A stretch of 64,000 nt of DNA from Agromyces sp. S2-1-8 (GCF_021129215.1 NZ_JAJOLP010000001.1:1860001-1924000), one strand, 5' to 3'. Counted from the stretch's first letter, positions 28,566-38,458 are shown. Program-made: numbers and translations. Notes: generated by a model not told the origin, from the letters alone.

Positions 28566-29471
28566 TCAGGTGAGGGCGACGAGCGGCGCCTCGGGGTCGG
28601 CGAGCCACTCGTCGAGCGACCCGTCGTAGACGGCGACGTCGGGATGGCCGGATCGCCGGAGCGCGAGCGCGGTGCCCGCTGCGGCGATGCCCGCACCGCA
28701 GTAGACGACGAACCGGCCCGTCGCGGCGTCGGCCGCGTCGACCGCCGGGGCGAGACGTTCGGCGAGGGCGTCCCCGTGGAGCGCGACGCGCGTCTCGCGG
28801 TCGACGAGCGAGCCCACGGGCACGTTGACGCTGCCCGGGATGTGGCCCCGCCGCGCACGCTTGCCGGTCTCGCCGCGGAAGTCGCCCCGTGGCAGGGCGC
28901 AGACGAGGGCGGAGCGCTCGTCGCCCGCGACGATGCGGCGCACCTCCTCGCGGTCGGCCCAGTAGCCGGGCTGCGCCGTGAGGCGCAGCGGGCCGGCGGC
29001 GCGCGGCTCGCGGTACCCCGTCTCGACCTCGCGGCCCTCGGCCCGCCACCGCTCGAAGCCGCCGTCGATCACGGCGACGTTCGCGAAGCCGGCCGAGCGG
29101 AGCAGCCACCAGAGGCGGGCGGCCCAATGGCCGATCGACGCGTCGTACACGGCGACCGCGGTGCCGTCGTCGATGCCGAGGCCGCGTGCGGCCTCGGTGA
29201 GGCGGTCGAGGTCGGGGCGGGTGAACGCGAACGGGCTGCCCGGGTCAGAGAACTCCTCGAGCAGGTCGGCGAAGACGGCGCCGGGCAGGTGCCCGGCGAT
29301 GAGGTGATCGTCGAGCCCGCTCAGCCAGTGGAATCCCGTCGCCGCGTCGACGCCGAGCACCGTCGCGTCGACGACGACGAGTCGTTCGTCGTCGTGGTGT
29401 TCGGCCACCCAGCCGGTCGAGACGAGCGGGCCGGGCACGGTGAGCGGATCCGAGGTCGCGTCGAGAGTCAT
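28566..29471 (-). CDS. Two-domain sulfurtransferase (thiosulfate/3-mercaptopyruvate type)
   Basis: The 301-residue protein consists of two rhodanese domains. The N-terminal one has VVVDATVLG and AGHLPGAVFADL but no catalytic cysteine (VAVYDAS at the loop). The C-terminal one carries VVYCGAGIAA with Cys258 as the persulfide carrier. Family members transfer sulfur from thiosulfate or 3-mercaptopyruvate to cyanide or thiols. ATG 29471 lies 7 bp after TAGCGT (29479-29484, minus strand), suggesting a leaderless message. The 128-bp gap upstream holds no other gene. Confidence 0.88.
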   Translation of the reverse strand: MTLDATSDPLTVPGPLVSTGWVAEHHDDERLVVVDATVLGVDAATGFHWLSGLDDHLIAGHLPGAVFADLLEEFSDPGSPFAFTRPDLDRLTEAARGLGIDDGTAVAVYDASIGHWAARLWWLLRSAGFANVAVIDGGFERWRAEGREVETGYREPRAAGPLRLTAQPGYWADREEVRRIVAGDERSALVCALPRGDFRGETGKRARRGHIPGSVNVPVGSLVDRETRVALHGDALAERLAPAVDAADAATGRFVVYCGAGIAAAGTALALRRSGHPDVAVYDGSLDEWLADPEAPLVALT

Positions 29472-29599
29472 GCCGGCCACGCTAGGCGCCGCTGCCGGCC
29501 GGCGCGGCCGGACCGCAACAGGCCGTCACGAGGCGTAGCACGGCGACGCGCGTGCCGCGCGAACGGCTGCGGCCGCGCGGTGCACGAGCCGGCGGCGGC

Positions 29600-29797
29600 T
29601 CAGCGGAGCGGTCCGCGCCGGCTCTCGAGCCAGAGCGTGTGCTCGCGGAGGCCGTTGCGCACCGCGGCCTTGATGATGAGGTAGCCGATCCACAGCATCA
29701 GGGCGAGCACGGCGAGGTAGATCACCACGCCGATGATGAGGCCGATGAGGCCGGCGCCGAGGAAGAAGTTCGGATCGATCGTCGGGTCGCTTTCCAT
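29600..29797 (-). CDS. Small membrane protein, 65 residues
   Basis: The product starts MESDPTIDPNFFLGAGLIG and has a hydrophobic stretch of about 35 residues, enough for one long or two short helices. A basic tail follows (LRE..LWLESRRGPLR). The N-terminus should face outward and the positive tail inward. I do not recognise a family. It sits between the sulfurtransferase and serine dehydratase genes on the same strand, 61 bp after the latter's stop. Confidence 0.6.
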   Translation of the reverse strand: MESDPTIDPNFFLGAGLIGLIIGVVIYLAVLALMLWIGYLIIKAAVRNGLREHTLWLESRRGPLR

Positions 29798-29858
29798 GGG
29801 GCCACCATGGCAGAAACGCGTCGGGTCCGGGAGGGTCCCCGAGTGGGGGACACGCAGG

Positions 29859-31253
29859 TCAGCACTCGATGACGTTGACGGCGAGGCCGCCCTCGCTCGT
29901 CTCCTTGTACTTCGTCATCATGTCGAGGCCCGTCTGGCGCATCGTCTCGATGACCGTGTCGAGCGAGACGAGGTGCGTGCCGTCGCCGTGCAGCGCGAGC
30001 CGGGCCGCCGAGACCGCGGTCGATGCGGCGATCGCGTTGCGCTCGATGCAGGGCACCTGGACGAGTCCGGCGACCGGGTCGCACGTGAGGCCCAGGTGGT
30101 GCTCCATCGCGATCTCGGCCGCGTTCTCGATCTGCTGGGGGGTGCCGCCGAGCACGGCGCAGAGCGCACCCGCCGCCATCGCGCACGCTGAGCCGACCTC
30201 GGCCTGGCAGCCGCCCTCGGCGCCCGAGATCGACGCGTTCTTCTTGACGAGGCTCGCGATCGCCGACGCGGTCAGCAGGAACCGGCGGATGCCCGCCCGG
30301 TCGGCGCCCGGCACGAAGCGCAGGTAGTAGTGGCCGACGGCGGGCAGGATGCCGGCCGCGCCGTTCGTCGGCGCGGTCACCACCCGGCCTCCGGAGGCGT
30401 TCTCCTCGTTGACGGCGAGTGCGAAGGCGTGCAGCCACTCGGTCGACGTGTCGCGGTGCGCCGTCGACTCGATCTCGTCGCGGTCGTAGGCCTCCAGGCG
30501 CCGGCGCACGTCGGGTGCGCGCCGCTTGACGCGGAGGCCGCCGGGCAGCGTGCCCTCGGTCTCGAGGCCGTGCTCGACGCACTCGGCCATCGCGTCCCAG
30601 ATGGCGTCGAGCCCTGCGTCGATGCCGGCCTCGCCGTGCACGGCGATCTCGTTGTGCCTGGCGACGTCGCAGAACGAGACGCCGTGCTCGTCGCAGAGGG
30701 CGAGCAGTTCGGCGGCGTTGGAGTAGGGGAGCGGATGGCGCAGGGCCTCGGCCTCGGCGGCGGGGTCGCCGTCGCGGCGGATGAAGCCGCCGCCGACGGA
30801 GTAGTAGGTCTCCTCGGCGATGGGCAGCGGCCCTTCGCCGAACGCCTGGAGCGTCATGGCATTGGGGTGCCCGGGCAGGCGCGTGCGCGGCTCGAGGGAG
30901 ATGTCGCTCTGGCGCAGCCGCACGGGGTGCGCGCCGAGGAGGCGGATCTCGGCGCCGGTGTCGCCCGCGTCGGCGAGGCGGGTCCACGCGTCGCGCACGT
31001 CGGCGGGGTCGCAGTCGTGCGGCTCGAGGCCGGCGAGGCCGGCGACGACGGCGTCGGGCGTGCCGTGCCCGAGGCCGGTCGCGCCGAGCGAGCCGTAGAG
31101 CGAGCACGACACGCGCGTGACGTCGCCGAGCACACCGCGGGCATCGAGCGACTCGACGAACATGCGAGCCGCCCGCATGGGGCCGACGGTGTGCGAACTC
31201 GAGGGGCCGATCCCGATCGAGAACAGATCGAGGGCGGAGACGAACGCTGTCAC
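29859..31253 (-). CDS. sdaA: L-serine ammonia-lyase, single-chain iron-sulfur type
   Basis: The 464-residue protein contains both the beta domain ([13 protein letters not shown] at residues 14-26) and the alpha domain ([19 protein letters not shown] and [16 protein letters not shown]), whose cysteines hold the [4Fe-4S] cluster that binds serine. It deaminates L-serine to pyruvate. The start is GTG 31253, 6 bp after TACCCT (31260-31265, minus strand), again a leaderless layout. Gly/Thr-rich [14 protein letters not shown] is also typical of SdaA. Confidence 0.92.
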   Translation of the reverse strand: MTAFVSALDLFSIGIGPSSSHTVGPMRAARMFVESLDARGVLGDVTRVSCSLYGSLGATGLGHGTPDAVVAGLAGLEPHDCDPADVRDAWTRLADAGDTGAEIRLLGAHPVRLRQSDISLEPRTRLPGHPNAMTLQAFGEGPLPIAEETYYSVGGGFIRRDGDPAAEAEALRHPLPYSNAAELLALCDEHGVSFCDVARHNEIAVHGEAGIDAGLDAIWDAMAECVEHGLETEGTLPGGLRVKRRAPDVRRRLEAYDRDEIESTAHRDTSTEWLHAFALAVNEENASGGRVVTAPTNGAAGILPAVGHYYLRFVPGADRAGIRRFLLTASAIASLVKKNASISGAEGGCQAEVGSACAMAAGALCAVLGGTPQQIENAAEIAMEHHLGLTCDPVAGLVQVPCIERNAIAASTAVSAARLALHGDGTHLVSLDTVIETMRQTGLDMMTKYKETSEGGLAVNVIEC

Positions 31254-31445
31254 CCCTCAAGGGTACGTCGCACGGCGCGCACGGATGCCGCTGCGGTTCG
31301 AAGAATCGTGCGTCGACCGCCGATCTCGCGCACATCCGCGGCAGTATCCGCGACCACGCGGCGACGGCGCACCGACGGCACCGCGACAGTGCGCCGACAG
31401 CACCGCGACAGCGCGCTGCGAGCGCGCGGCGGAAGCATGGCGTGC

Positions 31446-32465
31446 ATGGACATCACCAACACCCGAGCCCGGGGAGACTGGGCGATCGAGGCCGACGGCC
31501 TCGTGAAGACCTTCGGCGAGCACCGCGCGGTCGACGGGGTCGACCTGCGGGTCGCCACCGGCACCGTCTACGGCGTGCTCGGCCCGAACGGGGCCGGCAA
31601 GACCACCACGATCTCGATGCTCGCGACGCTGCTGCGCCCCGACGCCGGCACGGCCCGCGTCTTCGGCCACGACGTGCAGCGGGAGGCGCAGGTCGTGCGC
31701 CAGCTCATCGGCGTCACCGGGCAGTACGCCTCGGTCGACGAGACGCTCTCGGCGACCGAGAACCTCGTGCTCTTCTCGCGCCTGCTCGGCCTCGGCCGGC
31801 GCGACGCGAAGCGCAAGGCCGGTGAGCTCCTCGAGGAGTTCGGGCTCACCGAGGCCGCCAAGCGGCCGCTCAAGCAGTTCTCGGGCGGCATGCGCCGTCG
31901 GCTCGACCTCGCGGCGAGCCTCATCGCACAGCCGCCGCTCATCTTCCTCGACGAGCCGACGACCGGCCTCGACCCGCGCACCCGCGCGCAGATGTGGGAG
32001 ACGATCCGACGACTCGTCGCGACCGGTTCGACGGTCCTGCTCACGACCCAGTACCTCGACGAGGCGGACCAGCTCGCCGATCGCATCGCGGTGATCGACC
32101 GCGGCCGCGTGGTCGCCGAGGGCACGGGCGACGAGCTCAAGGCCTCGGTCGGCGAGTCGAGCCTGCAACTGCGGCTCATCGACCCGCGCGACCTCGGCGA
32201 CGCCCAGGCGGCGATCGAGCGCGTGCTCGGCGTGCACGCCACCGCGAGCCCCGAGGCCGCCCGCCTCACCGCCCCCATGCAGGACGCGGATCGCGTCGCC
32301 GAGCTCCTCGTCACGTTCCGCGACGCGGGCATCCACCTCGCCGAGCTCAGCGTGCAGAAGCCCACGCTCGACGAGGTGTTCCTCACGCTCACCGGCCACA
32401 GCGCCGAGCCCGAAGGGGCCGGCGACGAAGCATCCGATCTCGAACTCGAAGGAAGCCGCGCATGA
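31446..32465 (+). CDS. ABC exporter ATP-binding protein, DrrA-like
   Basis: The 339-residue ATPase has Walker A GPNGAGKT at 46-53, signature FSGGM at 145-149, Walker B with LIFLDE at 165-170, and the extended C-terminal domain of the daunorubicin-resistance DrrA group (ending LSVQKPTLDEVFLTLTG). These proteins energise ABC-2 type exporters of drugs or lipids. ATGs at 31437 and 31446 are in frame; 31446 was preferred for its spacing from GGAAG. The stop overlaps the permease start. Confidence 0.87.
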   Translation: MDITNTRARGDWAIEADGLVKTFGEHRAVDGVDLRVATGTVYGVLGPNGAGKTTTISMLATLLRPDAGTARVFGHDVQREAQVVRQLIGVTGQYASVDETLSATENLVLFSRLLGLGRRDAKRKAGELLEEFGLTEAAKRPLKQFSGGMRRRLDLAASLIAQPPLIFLDEPTTGLDPRTRAQMWETIRRLVATGSTVLLTTQYLDEADQLADRIAVIDRGRVVAEGTGDELKASVGESSLQLRLIDPRDLGDAQAAIERVLGVHATASPEAARLTAPMQDADRVAELLVTFRDAGIHLAELSVQKPTLDEVFLTLTGHSAEPEGAGDEASDLELEGSRA

Positions 32466-33277
32466 CCACCGCGACCATCGTGCCGGGCGCCGCCCGCACG
32501 CTCAAGAACCACGTCGGCTTCGGCCAGACGGTGCGCAACTCGTTCAGCATGGCCTGGCGGGGTCTCCTGAAGATCAAGCGCACGCCCGAGCAGCTCATCG
32601 ACGTCACCGTGCAGCCGATCCTGTTCACCGTCATGTTCACCTACATCTTCGGCGGCGCGATCGCCGGCGATGCGATGACGTACCTGCCGTTCCTGCTGCC
32701 CGGCATCCTCGTGCAGACCGTCATCACGACGTCGGTCGTCACGGGCGTGCAGCTGCGGGAGGACATGGACAAGGGCGTGTTCGACCGGTTCCGCTCGCTG
32801 CCGATCGCGCGCGTCGCACCGCTCGCCGGCGCGCTGCTCGCCGACACGGTGCGCTACGGCATCGCGACCGTGCTCACCTTCGTCGCGGGGTACGTCATGG
32901 GCTACCGGCCCGAGGCCGGCATCGGCAGCGTCGTGACGGCGAGCCTCGTCGTGATCGTCGCAGCATGGTCGCTCAGCTGGATCTTCGCCTTCTTCGGCGT
33001 GATCGCGCGATCGGCCGGTTCGGTGCAGGGCATCTCGTTCCTCATCCTGTTCCCGCTGACGTTCCTCTCGAACGCGTTCGTGCAGGCCGACACGATGCCC
33101 GACTGGCTGCAGTGGTTCGTGAACGTCAACCCGGTCTCGCACCTCGTGACCGCCGCGCGCGGCATCACGATGGGCACCGAGGTCACGGGCGACCTGCTGG
33201 CGACGCTCGTCGGCGCCGCGGTCGTGGTCGCGATCTTCGCCCCGCTCACGGTGCGCGCGTACATGCGCAAGGCGTAG
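32462..33277 (+). CDS. ABC-2 type exporter permease, DrrB-like
   Basis: The 271-residue protein has six hydrophobic helices with the ABC-2 features: TPEQLIDVTVQPILFTVMFTYIFGG near residue 40-64, EDMDKGVFDRFRSLPIARVAPLAG (the coupling loop after helix 2), and LIFPLTFLSNAFV with the following loop NVNPVSHLV near residue 215. With the overlapping ATPase gene it forms an export pump. The two genes converge with a large regulator gene; the substrate is unknown. Confidence 0.87.
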   Translation: MTTATIVPGAARTLKNHVGFGQTVRNSFSMAWRGLLKIKRTPEQLIDVTVQPILFTVMFTYIFGGAIAGDAMTYLPFLLPGILVQTVITTSVVTGVQLREDMDKGVFDRFRSLPIARVAPLAGALLADTVRYGIATVLTFVAGYVMGYRPEAGIGSVVTASLVVIVAAWSLSWIFAFFGVIARSAGSVQGISFLILFPLTFLSNAFVQADTMPDWLQWFVNVNPVSHLVTAARGITMGTEVTGDLLATLVGAAVVVAIFAPLTVRAYMRKA

Positions 33278-33340
33278 ACCGGTGCGGATGCCTCGGTGCG
33301 GGCGACGGCCGTCGGGTCGGCGCCCCGCCGGGGGTGACCG

Positions 33341-36300
33341 TCAGGCCGAGCCGACCGAACCGGGCGCGACGGGCGCTGCGAGCAATCGCAGCGCCCGTTC
33401 CGCGCGCTCGGGCTGGGTGAGGTCGGCGACGTCGGCGCGCGCCCGCTCGAGGGCGGCGGCGCCGGCGATGCGCTCGGCGGCCGCGAGGTGCGGCTCGAGT
33501 CTGAGCGCGGGAAGGTCCTGCCGGGGGTGCATCCGCTCGGCGAGGGCGAGCAGCTCGAGCGCGCGACCCCGCAGGTGCGGTCGGCGCATCGCCCACGCCG
33601 ACCAGCCGAGCGCCGCCGTGCCGAGCACGGGCTTGTCGGTGAACGCCGGCCACGCGCGGTGGAGCGCGATCGTGCGGTACCGGATGCGGGCGGCCCACCG
33701 GTCGGCGTCGTCGGCGTCGCGCTCGTCGAACACCGCCGCGGAGAGGAGATCGGCGAGCACCATCAGGTACCACGGGGTCGACCGCTCGTGGACGCCGAAC
33801 GAGTCGGCGGCCGCCCGACCGTGGCGACGGGCGTCGGCCATGCGGCGATCCGCCCGTGCGAGCTCGGCGCGGCCGAGCTCGGCGACCGTTGCGAGCGCGA
33901 GGCCGTCGGCCGTGCGACGCTCGCTCGCCGCGAGTTCGTCGAGCAGCGGGCGCACCTCGTCGAACCGGCCCGCCGAGAGCAGGTTTCCCGCGCGCATCCA
34001 CTCGAGCTGGAGCAGGTCTGGCTCCGCGTCGAGGGCGGCGAGGCCGTCGACCGCGACCGCCGACCAGTGCAACGCGCGCTCGGGGTCGCCCGACTGGCTG
34101 GCGAGCTGCGCCATCATCATCGAGCTCATCGACTCGGCCCATCCGTCGCCGAGGCGCCGCGCGAGCCGGTGCGCGCGCTGGGCGTGCTCGATGGCGAGTG
34201 CGGGTTCGCCGGCGTTCTCATCGAACTGGCAGCGCAGCAGTGCGCCGATGAGCGCCGTCGCCTCGTCGGCGGATTCGGACATGACCACGAGGTCGGCGAG
34301 CGCGGCGTCGAGGTCGCGCGCGCCGATGACCCGCGCGACCGCGGCCAGCCATTCGGGCAGCGGCCAGCGATCGGCGAGATGCGAGCGGAGCCGTGCGAGC
34401 GCGCGCGTCGCGGCCGGTGCACCGTAGGCGAGCGACGTGCCGGCTGCGAACACCGCCGAGATCATCGCCGGCACCGCGAGGTCGCGTTCGTGCGCGCCGT
34501 GGCGGGTCGCCTCGAGCATCGCCTCACCGAACACGAGCACCTCCTCGTGCGCGCTGCGCACGTTCCAGAGGTAGCCGAGCGCGGCGTAGAGCCGCAGCGC
34601 GGTCGGCACGCGACGCTCGGCGTTGGCTCGGCGCAGGATCTCGACGAGGTTCTCCTCCTCGAGGCGCAGCACCCGCAGGTCGTGGAGCTGCGTCGAGCCG
34701 CCGCCGACGAAGTGCACGTCGGCGAGCCGCTCGGCCCACCGGGCCATCGCATCGTGCACGTCGGCGAGCTCGCCGGCCTGCGCGAGTCGGAGCTGGCCGA
34801 ACTCGCGCACCGTCTCGAGCATGCGGTACCGGGTGGCACCCGTCAGCCGGTCGTCGCGCACGGTGAGCAGCGACTGGTCGACGAGACCCACGAGCACGTC
34901 GATCGCGCCCGGGCCGAGCACCTCCTGTGCCGCCTCGATCCCGAAGCCGTCGGCGAAGGTCGAGAGCCGGACGAGCCCGCGTTGCTCGTCGGGGGTGAGC
35001 AGCGCCCAGCTCCACTCGATGACGGCCTCGAGGGTGCGCTGACGGGGCGGCGCGCTGCGGTCGCGCCCGGCGAGCAATGCGAAACGATTGTCGAGGCGGG
35101 CCTCGATCTCGGCGACGGTCATGCCGCGGGTGCGCGCCGCGGCGAGCTCGATCGCGAGCGGCAGGCCGTCGAGGCGCGCGCACAGCCGCTCGACCACGTC
35201 GAGGGGGAGGGCGGCATCGGGGCGCACGGCGAGCGCCCGTTCGATGAAGAGCTGCGAGCCGGGCCCGGCTTCGTCGCCGACGCGCGCCGGCAGCGGTTCG
35301 AGCGGATACACCTGCTCGGCGCCGATCGCGATCGGGCTCCGGCTCGTCGCGAGCACGCGCAGGGTCGGCACCGCTGACAGCAGCTCGTCCGTGCAGGCGG
35401 CGACGCCGTCGACGACCTGCTCGCAGTTGTCGAGCACGAGCAGGGTCGGCGTGTCGGCGAGGCGCGCCTCGATGCGCTGACGAAGGTCGGGCCGGCTCGC
35501 GGCGTCGGAGAGCCTCGAGGCACGGGCCTCCCTGAGGCCGAGCGCCGAGCCGAGCGCGAGCTCGACGTCGTCGTCGTCGCGGACGCCCGCGAGCTCGGCG
35601 ACCACCACCGCCGGCGCGTCGGCTCGCGCCGCGACCGCCTGGGCGAGCCGGGTCTTTCCGAGCCCGCCTGCGCCGAGGATGGTGACCAGCCGGTGCCGGT
35701 CGAGCAGTGCGAGGATCGCCGGCAGGTCGTCGTCGCGGCCGATGAGCCGGTTCGGGGCGGCGCGCAGGCCGATCCGGGTGGGTTCTTCGGGGAGTCGGGG
35801 GGAATCGGCCGTCTCCGCGGGCGACGGGACCTCATCGGCCGTCGGTCGCGTCAGCTCGATCGTGACGGATGCCCCGGGCCGGACGTCCGCGACCGGGTCG
35901 ACGCCGACCACGGGCGCGATGCCCGTGTCGGGATCGGCGAGCAGTCGCGCGTTGAGCTCGACGAGTTCGGGGCCGGGCGAGACCCCGAGCTCGTCGCGCA
36001 GCGTCGCTCGCACGCGCGCGAAGGTAGCGAGCGCCTCGGTGCGCCGGCCGGCGCTCGCGAGCGCGGCGATGAGCGAGGTGTGCAGTCGCTCGTCGAGCGG
36101 GCTGGCCGCCGCGAGCGGAGCGAGGGCGGTGATCGCCGCTTCGGCGTCACCGGCGTCGAGCAGGCAGCGCGCACGGAACTCGAGCAATCCGATGCGACGC
36201 GACGACGCACGGTCGGCGAGCTCGGCGCCGATCGGCGCCTGGCCGAGGTCGAGCCCCGGCTCGCCGCGCCAGAGGGCGAGGGCCTCGTCGAGCACGCCGA

Positions 36301-36691
36301 TCGCGGCGCGGTGGTCGCCGCCACGGGCGAGCTCCGCGGCGCGCCCGCCGAGTTCGCCGGCGAGTCCGAGATCGGTCTGCGCCGGGGTCACGTCGAGCGC
36401 GTACCCGCCGGGGCGCGACGCGATGAGCCCGGTCGCGCTCGTTGTGCGCACCCGTGACACGAGCGACTGCAGTGCCGCCCGCTCGTTCTCGGGCCGGTCG
36501 TCGCCCCACAGGTCGTCGGAGATCGCCTCGAGCCCGTGCGTGCGACCCGAGGCACGCCCGTCGACCCCCGCGAGCGCGGCGAACAGCGCCTTCGCGAGCG
36601 CGCCCGCGGGCTCGATCTGCTCGCCCGACCGACCCTCGACGAGGACCGGGCCGAGCAGCGCGACGCGGAGGTCGCGGCGGTCGGTCAGCAC
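33341..36691 (-). CDS. SARP/AfsR-like transcriptional regulator with BTAD, NTPase and TPR-like domains
   Basis: The 1116-residue protein begins with a winged-helix OmpR-type DNA-binding domain (about 1-100, ending LIASRPGGYALD). The bacterial transcriptional activation domain follows (about 105-255, ending GVSPGPELVELNARLLAD). An NTPase has P-loop GAGGLGKT at 340-347 and LLVLDNCEQV as Walker B. A long helical repeat C-terminus of about 500 residues completes it. Relatives switch on secondary metabolism or transport genes in response to nucleotides or ligands. It starts at GTG 36691, 6 bp after TAGGCT (36698-36703, minus strand). No biosynthetic cluster adjoins; the nearest candidate target is the convergent DrrAB-like exporter. 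Confidence 0.85.
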   Translation of the reverse strand: MLTDRRDLRVALLGPVLVEGRSGEQIEPAGALAKALFAALAGVDGRASGRTHGLEAISDDLWGDDRPENERAALQSLVSRVRTTSATGLIASRPGGYALDVTPAQTDLGLAGELGGRAAELARGGDHRAAIGVLDEALALWRGEPGLDLGQAPIGAELADRASSRRIGLLEFRARCLLDAGDAEAAITALAPLAAASPLDERLHTSLIAALASAGRRTEALATFARVRATLRDELGVSPGPELVELNARLLADPDTGIAPVVGVDPVADVRPGASVTIELTRPTADEVPSPAETADSPRLPEEPTRIGLRAAPNRLIGRDDDLPAILALLDRHRLVTILGAGGLGKTRLAQAVAARADAPAVVVAELAGVRDDDDVELALGSALGLREARASRLSDAASRPDLRQRIEARLADTPTLLVLDNCEQVVDGVAACTDELLSAVPTLRVLATSRSPIAIGAEQVYPLEPLPARVGDEAGPGSQLFIERALAVRPDAALPLDVVERLCARLDGLPLAIELAAARTRGMTVAEIEARLDNRFALLAGRDRSAPPRQRTLEAVIEWSWALLTPDEQRGLVRLSTFADGFGIEAAQEVLGPGAIDVLVGLVDQSLLTVRDDRLTGATRYRMLETVREFGQLRLAQAGELADVHDAMARWAERLADVHFVGGGSTQLHDLRVLRLEEENLVEILRRANAERRVPTALRLYAALGYLWNVRSAHEEVLVFGEAMLEATRHGAHERDLAVPAMISAVFAAGTSLAYGAPAATRALARLRSHLADRWPLPEWLAAVARVIGARDLDAALADLVVMSESADEATALIGALLRCQFDENAGEPALAIEHAQRAHRLARRLGDGWAESMSSMMMAQLASQSGDPERALHWSAVAVDGLAALDAEPDLLQLEWMRAGNLLSAGRFDEVRPLLDELAASERRTADGLALATVAELGRAELARADRRMADARRHGRAAADSFGVHERSTPWYLMVLADLLSAAVFDERDADDADRWAARIRYRTIALHRAWPAFTDKPVLGTAALGWSAWAMRRPHLRGRALELLALAERMHPRQDLPALRLEPHLAAAERIAGAAALERARADVADLTQPERAERALRLLAAPVAPGSVGSA

Positions 36692-36760
36692 GCGTCGAGC
36701 CTACCGGCGGCGACCGTCGCCAGGCCGCCGCGCCGGCGGGCGGGCCTAGGCTGGATGACG

Positions 36761-37795
36761 ATGTCGAACGCCGCCGGAACCCCGCCCGCATCCCCGACCA
36801 TCCGTCCGATCCGCGCCGAGGAGTCCGCCGCCGAGGCCGCCCTGATCGGGCGCGCCTTCGCCGCAGGGCCGTACGGTCACCTGCCGAAAGGCGCCGAGCG
36901 CGCCGCGTTCGAGGCCGACACGGCGGGGCGTGCCGCCGACGGCGCCGTGCTCGTCGCGCTCGACGCCCAAAGCGGCGTCGTCGGCACGGCGAGCGTGCTG
37001 CGCGCCGGCACTCGCTACTCGCGGGTCGCCCGGCCCGGCGAGGCCGAGGTGCGCCTCATCTCCGTCGACCCAGCCGTGCAGGGCGGCGGACTCGGCGCCG
37101 CGCTCACGCGGGCGAGCCTCGAGGCGGCGCTCGAGTGGGGTGCGTCGGCGCTCGTGCTCGACACGGGCAGCCGCAACACCAGGGCCCAGGCGCTCTACGA
37201 ACGACTCGGCTTCGAGCGCGCGCCCGAGCGCGACGCGGCGGTCGGGGCCGACGTCGACTCGGTCGTGTACCGATACCCGCTTCAGCAGCGCGACGACGTC
37301 GTGGTGCGATCGATGCGGGACGGCGAGGCCGATCACGTCGCCCGGCTCGTCGAGTCGGCGTACGCCGCCGACTTCGAGCTGAACGCGGGGTATCGCGCCG
37401 ACATCGTCGCCGTGGCCGAGCGTGCGCGCGACCATCGGGTGTGGGTCGCCGTCGACTCGGCGACCGGCGAGCTCCTCGGCACGGCGTCGACGCCGCGAGC
37501 AGGCGCGACGATGTCGCCGGTCGCGCGGGCCGGCGAGCTCGACTTCCGCTTCCTCGGCGTCGCACCGGGTGCCCGGCGGCGCGGCATCGGCGAGACGCTC
37601 GTGCGGCACGTGCTGCGACTCGCGCGCATCCGCGGGATGGACCGGGTGGTGCTCAACACCGGCCCCGACATGCTCGACGCGCAGCGGCTCTACGACCGGC
37701 TCGGGTTCGCCCGCCTGCACGAGCGCGAGTACCGCTTCGTGCGCCCAGACGGGTCGGGCTTCCAGATGCTCGCCTATGGACGCGACGCCGCGTGA
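36761..37795 (+). CDS. Tandem GNAT acetyltransferase (two GNAT domains)
   Basis: The 344-residue protein holds two N-acetyltransferase domains. The first spans about 13-170, with acetyl-CoA loop VDPAVQGGGLGAALT. The second spans about 178-335, with VAPGARRRGIGETLV. Both end in the typical LYERLGF / LYDRLGF. The acceptor is unknown; double-GNAT proteins include mycothiol synthase, but MshD-specific features cannot be claimed. ATG 36761 lies 8 bp after TAGGCT (36747-36752); an in-frame ATG at 36755 is too close to it. The 3' end of the gene is repeated downstream. Confidence 0.82.
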   Translation: MSNAAGTPPASPTIRPIRAEESAAEAALIGRAFAAGPYGHLPKGAERAAFEADTAGRAADGAVLVALDAQSGVVGTASVLRAGTRYSRVARPGEAEVRLISVDPAVQGGGLGAALTRASLEAALEWGASALVLDTGSRNTRAQALYERLGFERAPERDAAVGADVDSVVYRYPLQQRDDVVVRSMRDGEADHVARLVESAYAADFELNAGYRADIVAVAERARDHRVWVAVDSATGELLGTASTPRAGATMSPVARAGELDFRFLGVAPGARRRGIGETLVRHVLRLARIRGMDRVVLNTGPDMLDAQRLYDRLGFARLHEREYRFVRPDGSGFQMLAYGRDAA

Positions 37796-37941
37796 CCGCT
37801 TCGTGCGCCGCCGCCCCGGTGGTGGGTCGGGGTTCCGGATGCTCGCCTGTGGACGCGACGCCGCGTGACCGCTTCGTGCGCCGCCGCCCCGGTGGTGGGT
37901 CGGGCTTCCGGATGCTCGCCTATGGACGCGACGCCGCCTGA
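37733..37941. repeat. Three tandem copies derived from the 3' end of the GNAT gene
   Basis: The gene's last ~63 bp (CCGCTTCGTGCGCCC ... GCCGCGTGA, ending 37795) are followed by two 73-bp copies at 37796-37868 and 37869-37941, each again ending in TGA. The extra copies share a 9-10 bp insertion (a GGTGGT-type stretch) that the gene lacks and differ from each other at only a few bases. They lie after the stop codon and are not in a common frame. Confidence 0.88.
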
Positions 37942-38000
37942 CGGCAGCGAAGCGGCGCCCCTGCCGCGGTCGGTCGGGAGCGTGGCCGGGTCGCCCCCGC

Positions 38001-38432
38001 TCAGACGATCGGGTCGGGCCCGACCCGCGACATCCAGTCCGCCGCTCGGTCGATCGGCGCGAACCCGAACTTCTCGTAGAGGCCGTGGGCGTCGCCCGTG
38101 ATGAGCACCACGCGCTTCAGGCGCAGCGGGTCGAGCGTCGCGAGCACGTACTCCATCAGCGAGACGCCGAGGCGCTCGCCGCGGCTCTCGGGGTCGACGA
38201 TGACATCGCAGAGCCAGGCGAAGGTGACGCCGTCGGTGACGACGCGGGCGTAGGCCAGCTGCCCGCCCGAGTCGCGGTCGTACACGCCGAAGTTCATCGA
38301 CCCGTCGATCGCCGCATCCTGCGTCTCGCGAGGTCGGCCGAGCGCCCAGTAGGCGTGCTCGGAGAGCCAGCGGTGCACGCGTTCGCGGTCGAGCCGGGCG
38401 GGGTCGGTCGAGAAATCGAGGTCGCGGGGCAT
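38001..38432 (-). CDS. GNAT family N-acetyltransferase, 143 residues
   Basis: This single-domain GNAT protein shows CDVIVDPESRGERLGVSLMEYVL near residues 75-97, the beta4 and acetyl-CoA pyrophosphate loop, and HGLYEKFGFAPID at the end. It resembles the small bacterial acetyltransferases that begin ...WLSEHAYWALGRPRE. The substrate is unknown. ATG 38432 stands 6 bp after TACGCT (38439-38444, minus strand). The gene faces the repeat array at its 3' side and is separated from the upstream CoA-binding gene by a strong hairpin. Confidence 0.85.
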   Translation of the reverse strand: MPRDLDFSTDPARLDRERVHRWLSEHAYWALGRPRETQDAAIDGSMNFGVYDRDSGGQLAYARVVTDGVTFAWLCDVIVDPESRGERLGVSLMEYVLATLDPLRLKRVVLITGDAHGLYEKFGFAPIDRAADWMSRVGPDPIV

Positions 38433-38458
38433 CGGTCCAGCGTATCGGGGCGCGGTTC

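Noticed and set aside
31300-31430. Short imperfect direct repeats (CACCGCGACAG) between sdaA and the exporter ATPase
   Set aside because: Only two units of unequal length in very G+C-rich sequence; not convincing as an array or operator.
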